A stretch of 7,339 bases of DNA from LMDS01 sp039930465 (GTDB lineage: Bacteria; Pseudomonadota; Gammaproteobacteria; Burkholderiales; Burkholderiaceae_C), in the NCBI GenBank assembly GCA_039930465.1, contig JBDTTU010000155.1, positions 1-7,339 of the forward strand. The letters are read 5' to 3'. Of this stretch, positions 1 through 5,089 are shown one piece after another. A program made the translations under genes and the position numbers. Position 1 is the stretch's first letter. Each line of letters starts with the position of its first letter. The notes below the pieces were generated by a model. It was given only the letters and a program-made list of their open reading frames with translations, had not been told where the DNA came from and ran no database searches.

Positions 1-55
1 AACCAGTGTCACCCATCCGCCCAGACAAAGTGTCACCTATCCGCCCGGTCGCTCA
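1..55. mobile_element. Probable end of an IS21-family insertion sequence (partial)
   Basis: Two direct repeats of 20 bases lie at 5-24 and 29-48. They share AGTGTCACC/TATCCGCCC-type sequence and match at 18 of 20 positions. IS21-family elements carry this kind of tandem GTGTCACCTATC-like repeat just inside their ends, and the outermost bases are usually TG...CA. Here a CA lies at 54-55, a plausible outer edge, with the body of the element to the left of the window. No transposase gene is visible, so this rests only on the repeat pattern and on memory of the family. Confidence 0.4.
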
Positions 56-408
56 ACGCGCAACCCGCCGAGAAGGACATGTTTGGATAGGCAGTGAGCA
101 GTGAAAACGCAGTGCAATCTTAGCGCTGCTTAGGCCGGCGAAGTACGCGTAGGCGACGGAGTGCCAAGAAACACAAGCCACTGACTATTCAAGGAGCGCG
201 AAGCGCCGTTCACTGACTCGACTTGTCTCTTGCCAGGAAGCTGAGCTGACAAGAGAGCGCTTGGACTCACCGAGGATTCGAGGCGAGCTGACCCAACTGA
301 ACTGAAAAGCTGGACTTTGCCCTTGAAACGCAGGACAGCGACCAGAATGCTGTGTTGAGAGTATCGCTTTCAACGATACGAAGGCACTGAGAATTCGGTT
401 TCATTGCG
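56..408. other. Stretch without a convincing gene, distal to the attI-like site
   Basis: About 350 bases with no convincing coding region. The best candidate is a 45-codon - strand ORF (267-404). Its ATG lies about 5 bases inside the attI-like boundary, where a cassette gene would begin, but it has no recognisable motif and no clear ribosome binding site. A 62-codon TTG-start ORF (185-373, - strand) overlaps it in another frame and is equally unconvincing. Small structures include a perfect 6-bp hairpin GTATCG/CGATAC at 361-379, a 7-bp inverted repeat TCTCTTG (226-232)/CAAGAGA (250-256), and three GCAGTG words at 91-114. No attC with paired RYYYAAC and GTTRRRY boxes was seen here. It may be the remains of older cassettes trimmed by the insertion sequence. 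Confidence 0.5.
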
Positions 409-510
409 GCCTAACGTGTTGTAGACATCAAGCAGTTTGCCACCGGCAACCAGAACTGCCTACCGGTGGCAATTTGGCATAGCCAGATATGGCAACGTTT
501 TCGCGCTGCG
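409..510 (-). other. Second attI-like recombination site, distal to the cassettes
   Basis: Read on the - strand, this stretch ends in GTTAGGC (415 to 409), a proper core site. Aligned by hand with the proximal attI (3307-3400), it shares AACACGTTAG, TGATGT, GTGGCA and CCACCGGT in the same order and at nearly the same spacing. About 44 of the first 62 positions match. Weaker similarity (TGCCAA, then GAAAAC) continues to about 510, reaching the part that in the proximal copy is the end of the 144-residue gene. It has no matching RYYYAAC box, so it is not an ordinary attC. A perfect 10-bp inverted repeat, TTGCCACCGG (437-446) and CCGGTGGCAA (463-472), sits inside it, with a competing 6-bp stem GCAGTT (432-437)/AACTGC (454-459). 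Confidence 0.6.
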
Positions 511-606
511 TAAGGTTTGAGCCAGGTACGGCTATCACTGATGGAGAGCCGGGCAGCTTGGTTTTGCGACGCATTTGGACTCGTGGAGAGTTCTTGTGAC
601 GCCTAA
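415..606 (-). other. Short cassette-like segment with no convincing gene
   Basis: This 192-bp segment runs from the cut point of the last standard attC to the core site of the attI-like sequence. It therefore occupies the place of a fifth cassette, but its terminal site is attI-like rather than an attC. The only ORF contained in it is 48 codons on the - strand (428-574, starting MRRKTKLPGS), which ends inside the attI-like sequence. Nothing in its sequence supports a function and no good ribosome binding site precedes it. It may be a gene-less cassette or a fragment of a second integron. Confidence 0.4.
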
Positions 607-711
607 CGTTTGACATGAGCGGCTCGCGGAGGCGGCGCGGGCTTGGCCCAGAATGAAATGAAGGCCAAGCCTGCGCCGCCGGAGCGAGTCCGCTCGATGG
701 AAGGGTTAGGC
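601..711 (-). repeat. attC site of the HAD-phosphatase cassette
   Basis: A 111-bp imperfect palindrome. Read on the - strand it begins with R'' GCCTAAC (711-705) and ends with R' GTTAGGC (607-601), preceded by GTCAAAC. The inner arms (about 632-649 and 662-679) pair along 18 positions with one G-T wobble, around a short AT-rich loop. It is nearly identical to three other copies in the window. The + strand is the attC bottom strand, the one integron integrases recombine as a hairpin. The TAA stop of the HAD gene is made by the R'' box. Confidence 0.93.
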
Positions 712-1005
712 GTCTGCTGCATTTGATGGCAGTACATGCTGGCAGAAGCGCCACTCATGGACCGACTGATCGTCTATATAGGCGTGAGGCTTTGGCAAGT
801 ATGCGACGAAGCACTCTTGCAGGCCCAACTCAGATGCGGAATTGCGGGCGTAATCGGCGCCGCCTGAACTCCAGAGGTAAAGCTGGACGCCTTGTGCGTG
901 CAGTTGCCGAACTGCAGCGACTACTCCGGGCATTGGAATGCGCTTTTTGCCTACTGAGCGAATGAGCGTGTCATCGACATCGACAAAGATGATTCTTGAA
1001 TTCAT
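706..1005 (-). CDS. Short HAD-superfamily phosphatase, cassette gene
   Basis: Predicted 99-residue soluble hydrolase of the haloacid dehalogenase superfamily. The motifs appear in order: motif I DVDDT (residues 9-13, with nucleophile D9 and acid/base D11), motif II serine in LWSSGG (44-49), motif III lysine in PKP (K72), and motif IV DD (78-79) in YIDDQ. All four are kept although the protein is much shorter than most HAD enzymes, so it should be a capless (C0) member. The substrate cannot be predicted. I chose the ATG at 1005 because it places motif I at the usual distance from the N-terminus; an upstream ATG at 1056 or TTG at 1065 would add 17 or 20 residues without motifs. No strong ribosome binding site precedes any of these starts. 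Its stop codon lies inside its attC. It is the fourth cassette from intI, so it is probably poorly expressed unless it has its own promoter. Confidence 0.78.
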   Translation of the reverse strand: MNSRIIFVDVDDTLIRSVGKKRIPMPGVVAAVRQLHAQGVQLYLWSSGGADYARNSASELGLQECFVAYLPKPHAYIDDQSVHEWRFCQHVLPSNAADA

Positions 1006-1096
1006 TGGTACGGATACGCGATCTGCATTCTGGAGCTCACACACAGTGACTGGCATTGAGTGCAACGGGGACTATTGGGACGTGTGCTCTCAAGAC

Positions 1097-1207
1097 GCCT
1101 AACGTTTGACATGAGCGGCTCGCGGAGGCAGCGCGGGCTTGGCCCAGAATGAAATGAAGGCCGAGCCCGCGCTGCCGGAGCGAGTCCGCTCGATGGAAGG
1201 GTTAGGT
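1097..1207 (-). repeat. attC site of the small membrane-anchored protein cassette
   Basis: A 111-bp attC. On the - strand, R'' is ACCTAAC (1207-1201) and R' is GTTAGGC (1103-1097). Compared with the copy at 601 it carries a paired change: G to A in the left inner arm (GGCAGCGC) and C to T at the matching place in the right arm (GCGCTGCC). This keeps the stem base-paired and argues that the single-stranded fold is under selection. Confidence 0.93.
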
Positions 1208-1223
1208 CTCACTCGCCACCCTG

Positions 1224-1721
1224 CTAGTAGTTGTTTCGCAGAACAGCGCCCATTCGCTCGAAGAGCAGAACGGTTTCTGATGCGAGTCGCTGCTGGTTGA
1301 GCTCAGCTTGATGTTCGCTCGCTAGAAAACGCCCCTCGGTAGCGAGCCTCGTTATCGCCTTTACCGACGCACGAAGCGAATCATCGGCAATCCGTTCGGC
1401 CAAGATGGAGACTTTCCTATTGGCGAGTCGAATCCCCTCGTCAACCTCTGCAGTCAACAAGCCATGACCCCACTCCCCGGCGTTCCGGGATGCCTGATGT
1501 ATCTCAAGGTGAGCGCGAGCGTTGAGCCTGAGGGCATCGTGAACCGCATCTTGAAGCGCCAGTAGCGTCTCTCTCTGAAACGTCTTGCCGCGCTCAGCGC
1601 GCTCTTCGCTCAATTTCGAACTTTGGAGGTTGTAAGAGTTTCTCGTAGACAGCCAGGTAGTGGCGATGCTAGTGAAGGCACCGACGAGCGTGCCAATTAA
1701 TCCCCAGACGGCGGCTTCCAT
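1224..1721 (-). CDS. Small membrane-anchored helical protein, cassette gene, unknown function
   Basis: A 165-residue protein I do not recognise. Residues about 3-24 (WGLIGTLVGAFTSIATTWL) form one hydrophobic segment rich in small residues, most likely a signal anchor. The rest is strongly charged and almost wholly helical in character, with long runs of E, R, K, L and A that could form a coiled coil or helical bundle (residues 35-75 and 95-160). No enzyme motif is visible. The ATG at 1721 is well supported by an AGGAG ribosome binding site. The gene starts soon after the upstream R' box and stops 17 bases before its own attC, filling the cassette as is typical. Single-helix anchored proteins of this sort are common among cassette genes without known function. 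Confidence 0.75.
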   Translation of the reverse strand: MEAAVWGLIGTLVGAFTSIATTWLSTRNSYNLQSSKLSEERAERGKTFQRETLLALQDAVHDALRLNARAHLEIHQASRNAGEWGHGLLTAEVDEGIRLANRKVSILAERIADDSLRASVKAITRLATEGRFLASEHQAELNQQRLASETVLLFERMGAVLRNNY

Positions 1722-1726
1722 CGGAA

Positions 1727-1731
1727 CTCCT
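1727..1731 (-). promoter_or_regulatory. Ribosome binding site of the 1224-1721 gene
   Basis: AGGAG on the - strand, five bases before the ATG at 1721. It is the only clear Shine-Dalgarno sequence among the four cassette genes, and it settles that gene's start. It lies inside the cassette, so it travels with the gene. Confidence 0.75.
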
Positions 1732-1737
1732 GGTGAT

Positions 1738-1848
1738 ACCTAACGTTTGACATGAGCGGCTCGCGGAGGCGGCGCGGGCTTGGCCCAGAATGAAATGAAG
1801 GCCGAGCCTGCGCCGCCGGAGCGAGTCCGCTCGATGGAAGGGTTAGGC
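1738..1848 (-). repeat. attC site of the GNAT cassette
   Basis: A 111-bp attC. On the - strand, R'' is GCCTAAC (1848-1842) and R' is GTTAGGT (1744-1738). The body differs from the copy at 601 by a single base in the right arm. The last base of R' varies between copies (C or T), as expected, because the bases after the cut come from the following cassette. Confidence 0.93.
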
Positions 1849-1867
1849 GTCACCGTCGGCGCAGCCA

Positions 1868-2443
1868 CTAAAGGAGCCTGCGCCGCACGACCGACAGCCC
1901 ATCTTCTCGCTCGCGAACGACCGTAAAGCCAGCCGACAGATAAAGTGACAGCGGTCCAAAGTGATTCTCTGCGTCAGTAGAGGCGACGCGCGATGGGTTA
2001 GCTTCCGCTAGGGCGAGCCCCTGTTCGCGCAGCATATCGCACGCTGCCTCAAGCAGGCCACGTGCGACTCCGGTGCGTCGATGACTGCGCGCAACAACGA
2101 AGCAGGTAATTTGGCCCAGATGGTCAGTATCGGGGTCAGGCTCGTCGACGAATGAGTCCAACAACGATCGCGGCGCTGCGTTGCACCAACCGACCACCTG
2201 ACCCTCAACGTATGCGAGCAGGCCCTGCATGCGGTTGCACGATATGCGTTCACAGGCGGAAGCACGGTTCTCGTGTGACGTGCGAGCACTCCAAGTGACC
2301 TTCGAGTGGTCGACGTAGAGGAACTGGCAGTAGCAAGATTTCCACTTTGGGTTGTCGGCGAAAGCCGAGCCCTCGAAGAACCGAAGGAAGTCATCGCGCA
2401 GATTCGGCGCCAGGCGGTGAATTGTCAGGGACGGATGCGACAT
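1868..2443 (-). CDS. GNAT-family N-acetyltransferase, cassette gene
   Basis: A 191-residue cytosolic acetyltransferase of the GNAT fold, expected to move an acetyl group from acetyl-CoA to an amine. The acetyl-CoA motif A lies at residues 112-127 (ITCFVVARSHRRTGVA), where RRTGVA fits the (R/Q)xxGx(G/A) pyrophosphate loop. Motif B, with the usual LYLSAGF, is at 167-173. An N-terminal NPKWKSCYCQF stretch (31-41) with two cysteines recalls a GNAT subgroup of unknown substrate. Length is normal for a single-domain member. The ATG at 2443 gives a leader of about 20 bases after the upstream R' box, without a clear ribosome binding site. Aminoglycoside, other small-molecule or protein acetylation are all possible; nothing in the sequence picks one, and resistance should not be assumed. 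Second cassette from intI. Confidence 0.85.
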   Translation of the reverse strand: MSHPSLTIHRLAPNLRDDFLRFFEGSAFADNPKWKSCYCQFLYVDHSKVTWSARTSHENRASACERISCNRMQGLLAYVEGQVVGWCNAAPRSLLDSFVDEPDPDTDHLGQITCFVVARSHRRTGVARGLLEAACDMLREQGLALAEANPSRVASTDAENHFGPLSLYLSAGFTVVREREDGLSVVRRRLL

Positions 2444-2462
2444 CGGCAGCGGGTGTTGTGAC

Positions 2463-2573
2463 GCCTAACGTTTGACATGAGCGGCTCGCGGAGGCGGCGC
2501 GGGCTTGGCCCAGAATGAAATGAAGGCCAAGCCGGCGCTGCCGGAGCGAGTCCGCTCGATGGAAGGGTTAGGT
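2463..2573 (-). repeat. attC site of the first (intI-proximal) cassette
   Basis: A 111-bp attC. On the - strand, R'' is ACCTAAC (2573-2567) and R' is GTTAGGC (2469-2463). The right inner arm has two changes from the copy at 601 (GCCGGCGCTGCC), giving one G-T wobble and one mismatch when folded, so it is slightly less perfectly paired than its siblings. The TAA stop of the adjoining gene is formed by the R'' box. Confidence 0.93.
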
Positions 2574-3308
2574 GCTTCGGTCATAGGGGAGGGGCTCGCC
2601 ACGGAGCTCTGCGAGAGTTTTTCCGAACGCAGGGTTGTACTTTCTTGCTTCTTCGATCGACACCGAAGGCACTTTGAACTTGGCCGTGTGCTTTTTCCCG
2701 AAGACATCTCGGACGCGCACACGAATGCTAACCATGCCGTTGTGACCTCGGGGGAAGCAGCCGCCCCAACTATCAGATTGTTCAAAGTAGACCACACCAT
2801 TCGTAGAGCGGCCTACTTCGAGATAGGTGACCGCCTTTGCGGATGACAAGTGGTTGATCTGCGTTAGGAACCGGTAAACCTTGATGTTGTCGCCGATGTT
2901 GGTTTGGAAGTCTGCAAGCGCTGCCGACTGACAAGTGATCCAAAACCAGCCGATCGTGTATTTCAGCCAGTTGATGCTGAATGGTCTCAAGTGCCAGTGA
3001 TATCCGACGGCGATGTTCTCGATGCTTGACGCGGCAGAGCCAATATTTGCGACTACAAGATAAAGGGCGACTCCAGTGCGATGAACCTCAAAGGTCTGAT
3101 GAAGCTTGTCAAGCGGGTATGTGCAGCAGAACGTAGGGCCGTCGATTAGCGATAGCTTGAATTTCGGTCGACGCCGAAGTGCTGAGAAGATTCCACTTGC
3201 CCAACCGAAGGCGATTGTCACAGCGAAAACAGCAATGCTGACGACGCCTTGGTTGTCGTTCGACCACTTGCTGGCCACAGCGTAGGTTTCGATCAGCGCG
3301 CTAAGCAT
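2568..3308 (-). CDS. Membrane-anchored protein of unknown function, first cassette gene
   Basis: A 246-residue protein that I do not recognise. Residues about 21-44 (VVSIAVFAVTIAFGWASGIF) form one transmembrane helix, followed at once by RRRPKFK, a positive cluster that suggests the large C-terminal part stays in the cytoplasm. From residue 50 on, the sequence alternates hydrophobic strands and turns, suggesting a mainly beta domain; WLKYTIGWFW (114-123) is an aromatic cluster. No catalytic motif is evident. The ATG at 3308 is unusual: it overlaps the attI core (GTTAGATG), so the gene has almost no leader of its own, and the TAG of a five-codon mini-ORF in attI abuts it in frame. The TAA stop lies inside the R'' box of its attC, so coding sequence fills the 844-bp cassette almost wholly. 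Being next to attI, it should be the best expressed cassette gene. Confidence 0.75.
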   Translation of the reverse strand: MLSALIETYAVASKWSNDNQGVVSIAVFAVTIAFGWASGIFSALRRRPKFKLSLIDGPTFCCTYPLDKLHQTFEVHRTGVALYLVVANIGSAASSIENIAVGYHWHLRPFSINWLKYTIGWFWITCQSAALADFQTNIGDNIKVYRFLTQINHLSSAKAVTYLEVGRSTNGVVYFEQSDSWGGCFPRGHNGMVSIRVRVRDVFGKKHTAKFKVPSVSIEEARKYNPAFGKTLAELRGEPLPYDRST

Positions 3309-3400
3309 CTAACGTGTTCTATACATCACCCAAGCCTGCCACAGGTACACACAAATGGGAACCGGTGGCGATAAATTGGCATTGGCGATTGCTTTAGGTG
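3307..3400 (-). other. attI: attI, primary integron recombination site
   Basis: Placed between the first cassette and the integrase side. On the - strand it ends in the core GTTAGAT (3313-3307), which fits GTTRRRY, and cassette DNA begins right after its G. Upstream lie GTGGCA and CCACCGGT, imperfectly inverted relative to each other, which could be integrase-binding motifs. There is no paired RYYYAAC box and no long palindrome, as expected for an attI rather than an attC. It is separated from intI by the 144-residue gene, more distant than in mobile integrons. I see no strong -35/-10 pair for a Pc promoter here; TATAGA near 3319-3324 lacks a good partner. Confidence 0.75.
3309..3326 (-). promoter_or_regulatory. 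Five-codon mini-ORF in attI, touching the first cassette start
   Basis: On the - strand, ATG TAT AGA ACA CGT TAG (MYRTR) runs into the ATG of the first cassette gene with no gap and in the same frame; its TAG is part of the attI core. The attI-like copy at 409-510 has a matching mini-ORF (MSTTR, 428 to 411) with the same ACA CGT TAG ending. An AGG about eight bases before the ATG could serve as a ribosome binding site. The known parallel is ORF-11 in attI1 of class 1 integrons, which aids translation of cassettes lacking a ribosome binding site. Function here is inference. Confidence 0.35.
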
Positions 3401-3401
3401 G

Positions 3402-3836
3402 TCATGTTTTCACGATGCATGCAAGCAGGCCGAGCTTCTTTGCTGTTCTTCGCGGCATGGCCCACAGGCGCTGACGGTTGTCCCATCGGGCACCGTGCGC
3501 GCGCACCAACTTTTGGAGCTGGGTGTCGTCGAACGCCACATGCACCATGACCTTCGCGTCGGGGTCGGTGCGCCGCACCACCGGCGCTTCGTCGACGACG
3601 AGTTCGACAGTGGTGTAGCGGTAGCTGCCTTCAGGGTCGTGTCGATATCGAACGCACACGAGCGCGTCACCGAAACAGCGCGCCAGCTTCAAGGCGCCGG
3701 CCTGCGTTGCCGAAAAGCGCTTGGTGACGTGGGTGGCGGCATAAGCACTTTGAACGTCGCGCGGGCCGGCCGCGGCGGCGGGCGTCTCGAGCAGGCGTTG
3801 TCGCCGCACTGGTCGGTTCTTGTTGTCGAAAGACAT
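3402..3836 (-). CDS. Conserved-looking 144-residue protein between attI and intI
   Basis: A 144-residue soluble protein of unknown function, transcribed away from intI and toward the array. It has a disordered, basic N-terminus (1-45), then LARCFGDALVCVRYRHD (51-67) and TTVELVVDE, and ends in a compact block, LVRAHGARWDNRQRLWAMP (110-128), with paired tryptophans W118 and W125. I recall widespread proteobacterial proteins with the same CVRYRYD plus GGKWNPxxxxW pattern, often near recombinases; this is memory only. The ATG at 3836 was chosen because the open frame continues far upstream, through intI on the opposite strand, but loses protein-like character. The gene ends one base before the attI region. 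It shares the divergent 96-bp intergenic stretch and its LexA box with intI, so it may be damage-inducible, and its transcript could feed the cassettes. Confidence 0.72.
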   Translation of the reverse strand: MSFDNKNRPVRRQRLLETPAAAAGPRDVQSAYAATHVTKRFSATQAGALKLARCFGDALVCVRYRHDPEGSYRYTTVELVVDEAPVVRRTDPDAKVMVHVAFDDTQLQKLVRAHGARWDNRQRLWAMPRRTAKKLGLLACIVKT

Positions 3837-3889
3837 TTGAGCCTGGCCCGCAGACGGGGTGGTTTTCGTGACCGCTTTGTGGCTCAGTT

Positions 3890-3909
3890 TACTGTATAAA
3901 AGAACAGTA
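3890..3909. promoter_or_regulatory. LexA box (SOS operator) between intI and the divergent gene
   Basis: TACTGTATAAAAGAACAGTA is a full match to the CTGT-N8-ACAG LexA operator, with six-base palindromic ends (TACTGT/ACAGTA). TATAAA at 3895-3900, a likely -10 for intI, lies inside it; TATACA on the other strand, with a weak GGTTCA 17 bases away, could be a -10 for the 144-residue gene. LexA bound here would block one or both. The intI start is 24 bases downstream. LexA control of integron integrases is well established in class 1 and Vibrio integrons. Confidence 0.92.
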
Positions 3910-3932
3910 TCCAATTGAACCGGAACGTCGCC

Positions 3933-5051
3933 GTGAAAACCAACGCCCCACTGACCGAGCTTCCACCCTTGCATTCCACACGCCTGCTCGACCAGGTGCG
4001 CGAGCGCATCCGCTACTTGCACTACAGCATTCGCACCGAGCACGCGTATGTGCACTGGATTCGCGCCTTCGTGAGGTTCCACGGCCTGCGCCACCCGGTG
4101 GACATGGGTGCGGCCGAGGTCGAGGCTTATTTGTCGTGGCTGGCGAGCGAGCGCCAGGTCGCCGTGGCCACCCACAAGCAGGCGCTCTCGGCGCTGGTTT
4201 TTCTCTACCAGCGGGTGCTCGGGCTCGACCTGCCGTGGCTGGCCGAGATCGGGCGCCCGAAAAGTCGGGTGCGTTTGCCGGTGGTGCTCACGCACGATGA
4301 AGTGGGGCAGGTGCTGATGGCACTCGAGAGCCCGCACCGCCTGTTGGCGCAGTTGCTCTACGGCACGGGCATGCGCATCATGGAAGGCGTGCGCCTGCGC
4401 GTGAAAGATGTCGATTTCGACCACCAGGCGCTGGTGGTTCGCGAGGGCAAGGGCTTCAAGGACCGGGTGGTGATGCTGCCGGCCTCGCTCGCGCCCGCCT
4501 TGCGTGAGCAGGTGGCGCGTGCGCGGGTGATGTGGTCGGGTGATCGTGCTTCCGGCCAGGCCGGCGTTCACATGCCCGACGCGCTGGCGCGCAAGTACCC
4601 GCGGGCCGGGGCGTCGTGGAACTGGTTCTGGGTCTTCCCGCACCCGGCCACCGCCATCGACCCGCGCACCAATGTGCTGCGCCGCCACCACGTGCCCGAG
4701 CAGGCATTCCAGCGCTACTTCAAGCAGGCGATCGAACGCACCGGCATCGCCAAGGTGGCCACCCCGCACACACTGCGCCACTCGTTCGCAACCCATCTGC
4801 TGCAAAGTGGCTACGACATCCGCACCGTGCAGGAACTGCTCGGCCATTCCGATGTGAGCACCACCATGATCTACACCCATGTGCTCAAGCTCGGCGGGGG
4901 TGCCGTGCGCAGCCCGCTCGATGTCTTGCGCGCCGGCCTGCCCGACGAGCAGCGCTGGCAGCTCGACGACGAGGGTGTGCGTGGTATGCCGCCGCTGCCG
5001 TCGCATGCGGTGCGCATGCCGGACACGCCGTATGTCGTGAACCGGGCTTGA
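3933..5051 (+). CDS. intI: Integron integrase IntI
   Basis: A tyrosine recombinase of 372 residues that joins cassettes at attI and excises or reshuffles them through folded attC sites. The N-terminal SAM-like DNA-binding domain (about 20-100) includes RIRYLHYSIRTEHAYVHW. The catalytic set is complete: R148 (GTGMRI), K173 (REGKG), H279 and R282 (PHTLRH), H305 (LLGHSD) and nucleophile Y314 (MIYTH). The integron-specific insertion that separates IntI from XerC/D is present around 215-255 (ALARKYPRAG and WFWVFP). Start: GTG at 3933 gives MKTNAPL, which aligns with the IntI1 N-terminus, and GGAA lies about seven bases before it; a TTG at 3915 would add six residues but overlaps the promoter region. 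About 40 residues follow the point where IntI1 (337 residues) ends. A LexA box covers its promoter, and dnaE2 follows 38 bases downstream, so an SOS-induced operon is likely. Confidence 0.95.
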   Translation: MKTNAPLTELPPLHSTRLLDQVRERIRYLHYSIRTEHAYVHWIRAFVRFHGLRHPVDMGAAEVEAYLSWLASERQVAVATHKQALSALVFLYQRVLGLDLPWLAEIGRPKSRVRLPVVLTHDEVGQVLMALESPHRLLAQLLYGTGMRIMEGVRLRVKDVDFDHQALVVREGKGFKDRVVMLPASLAPALREQVARARVMWSGDRASGQAGVHMPDALARKYPRAGASWNWFWVFPHPATAIDPRTNVLRRHHVPEQAFQRYFKQAIERTGIAKVATPHTLRHSFATHLLQSGYDIRTVQELLGHSDVSTTMIYTHVLKLGGGAVRSPLDVLRAGLPDEQRWQLDDEGVRGMPPLPSHAVRMPDTPYVVNRA

Positions 5052-5089
5052 TTGACGAACGAAGAAGCGAACAAGATCGAAGCCGCGCC

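Noticed and set aside
428..754. - strand ORF of 108 codons.
   Set aside because: It runs from the HAD gene's 3' end through a whole attC site; attC sequence is not expected to encode protein. Only the 428-574 part could be a cassette ORF, and it is weak.
1868..2443. GNAT cassette as an aminoglycoside resistance gene.
   Set aside because: Only general GNAT motifs are visible; I see no feature specific to AAC(3) or AAC(6') enzymes.
601..2573. Regularly repeated 111-bp palindromes considered as a CRISPR array or REP elements.
   Set aside because: The unit is far too long, the spacing follows gene lengths, and paired R''/R' boxes identify attC sites.
2505..2846. + strand ORF of 113 codons.
   Set aside because: It begins inside an attC site and lies opposite the first cassette gene, which fits cassette orientation and boundaries.
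3319..3324. TATAGA in attI as the -10 of a Pc promoter.
   Set aside because: No acceptable -35 lies 16-18 bases upstream; it may equally be part of the mini-ORF.
3837..5006. The open frame of the 144-residue gene continues upstream through intI on the opposite strand (534 codons in all).
   Set aside because: The extra part is rich in H, R, Q and A with no protein-like pattern and lies opposite the well-supported intI, as expected in GC-rich DNA.
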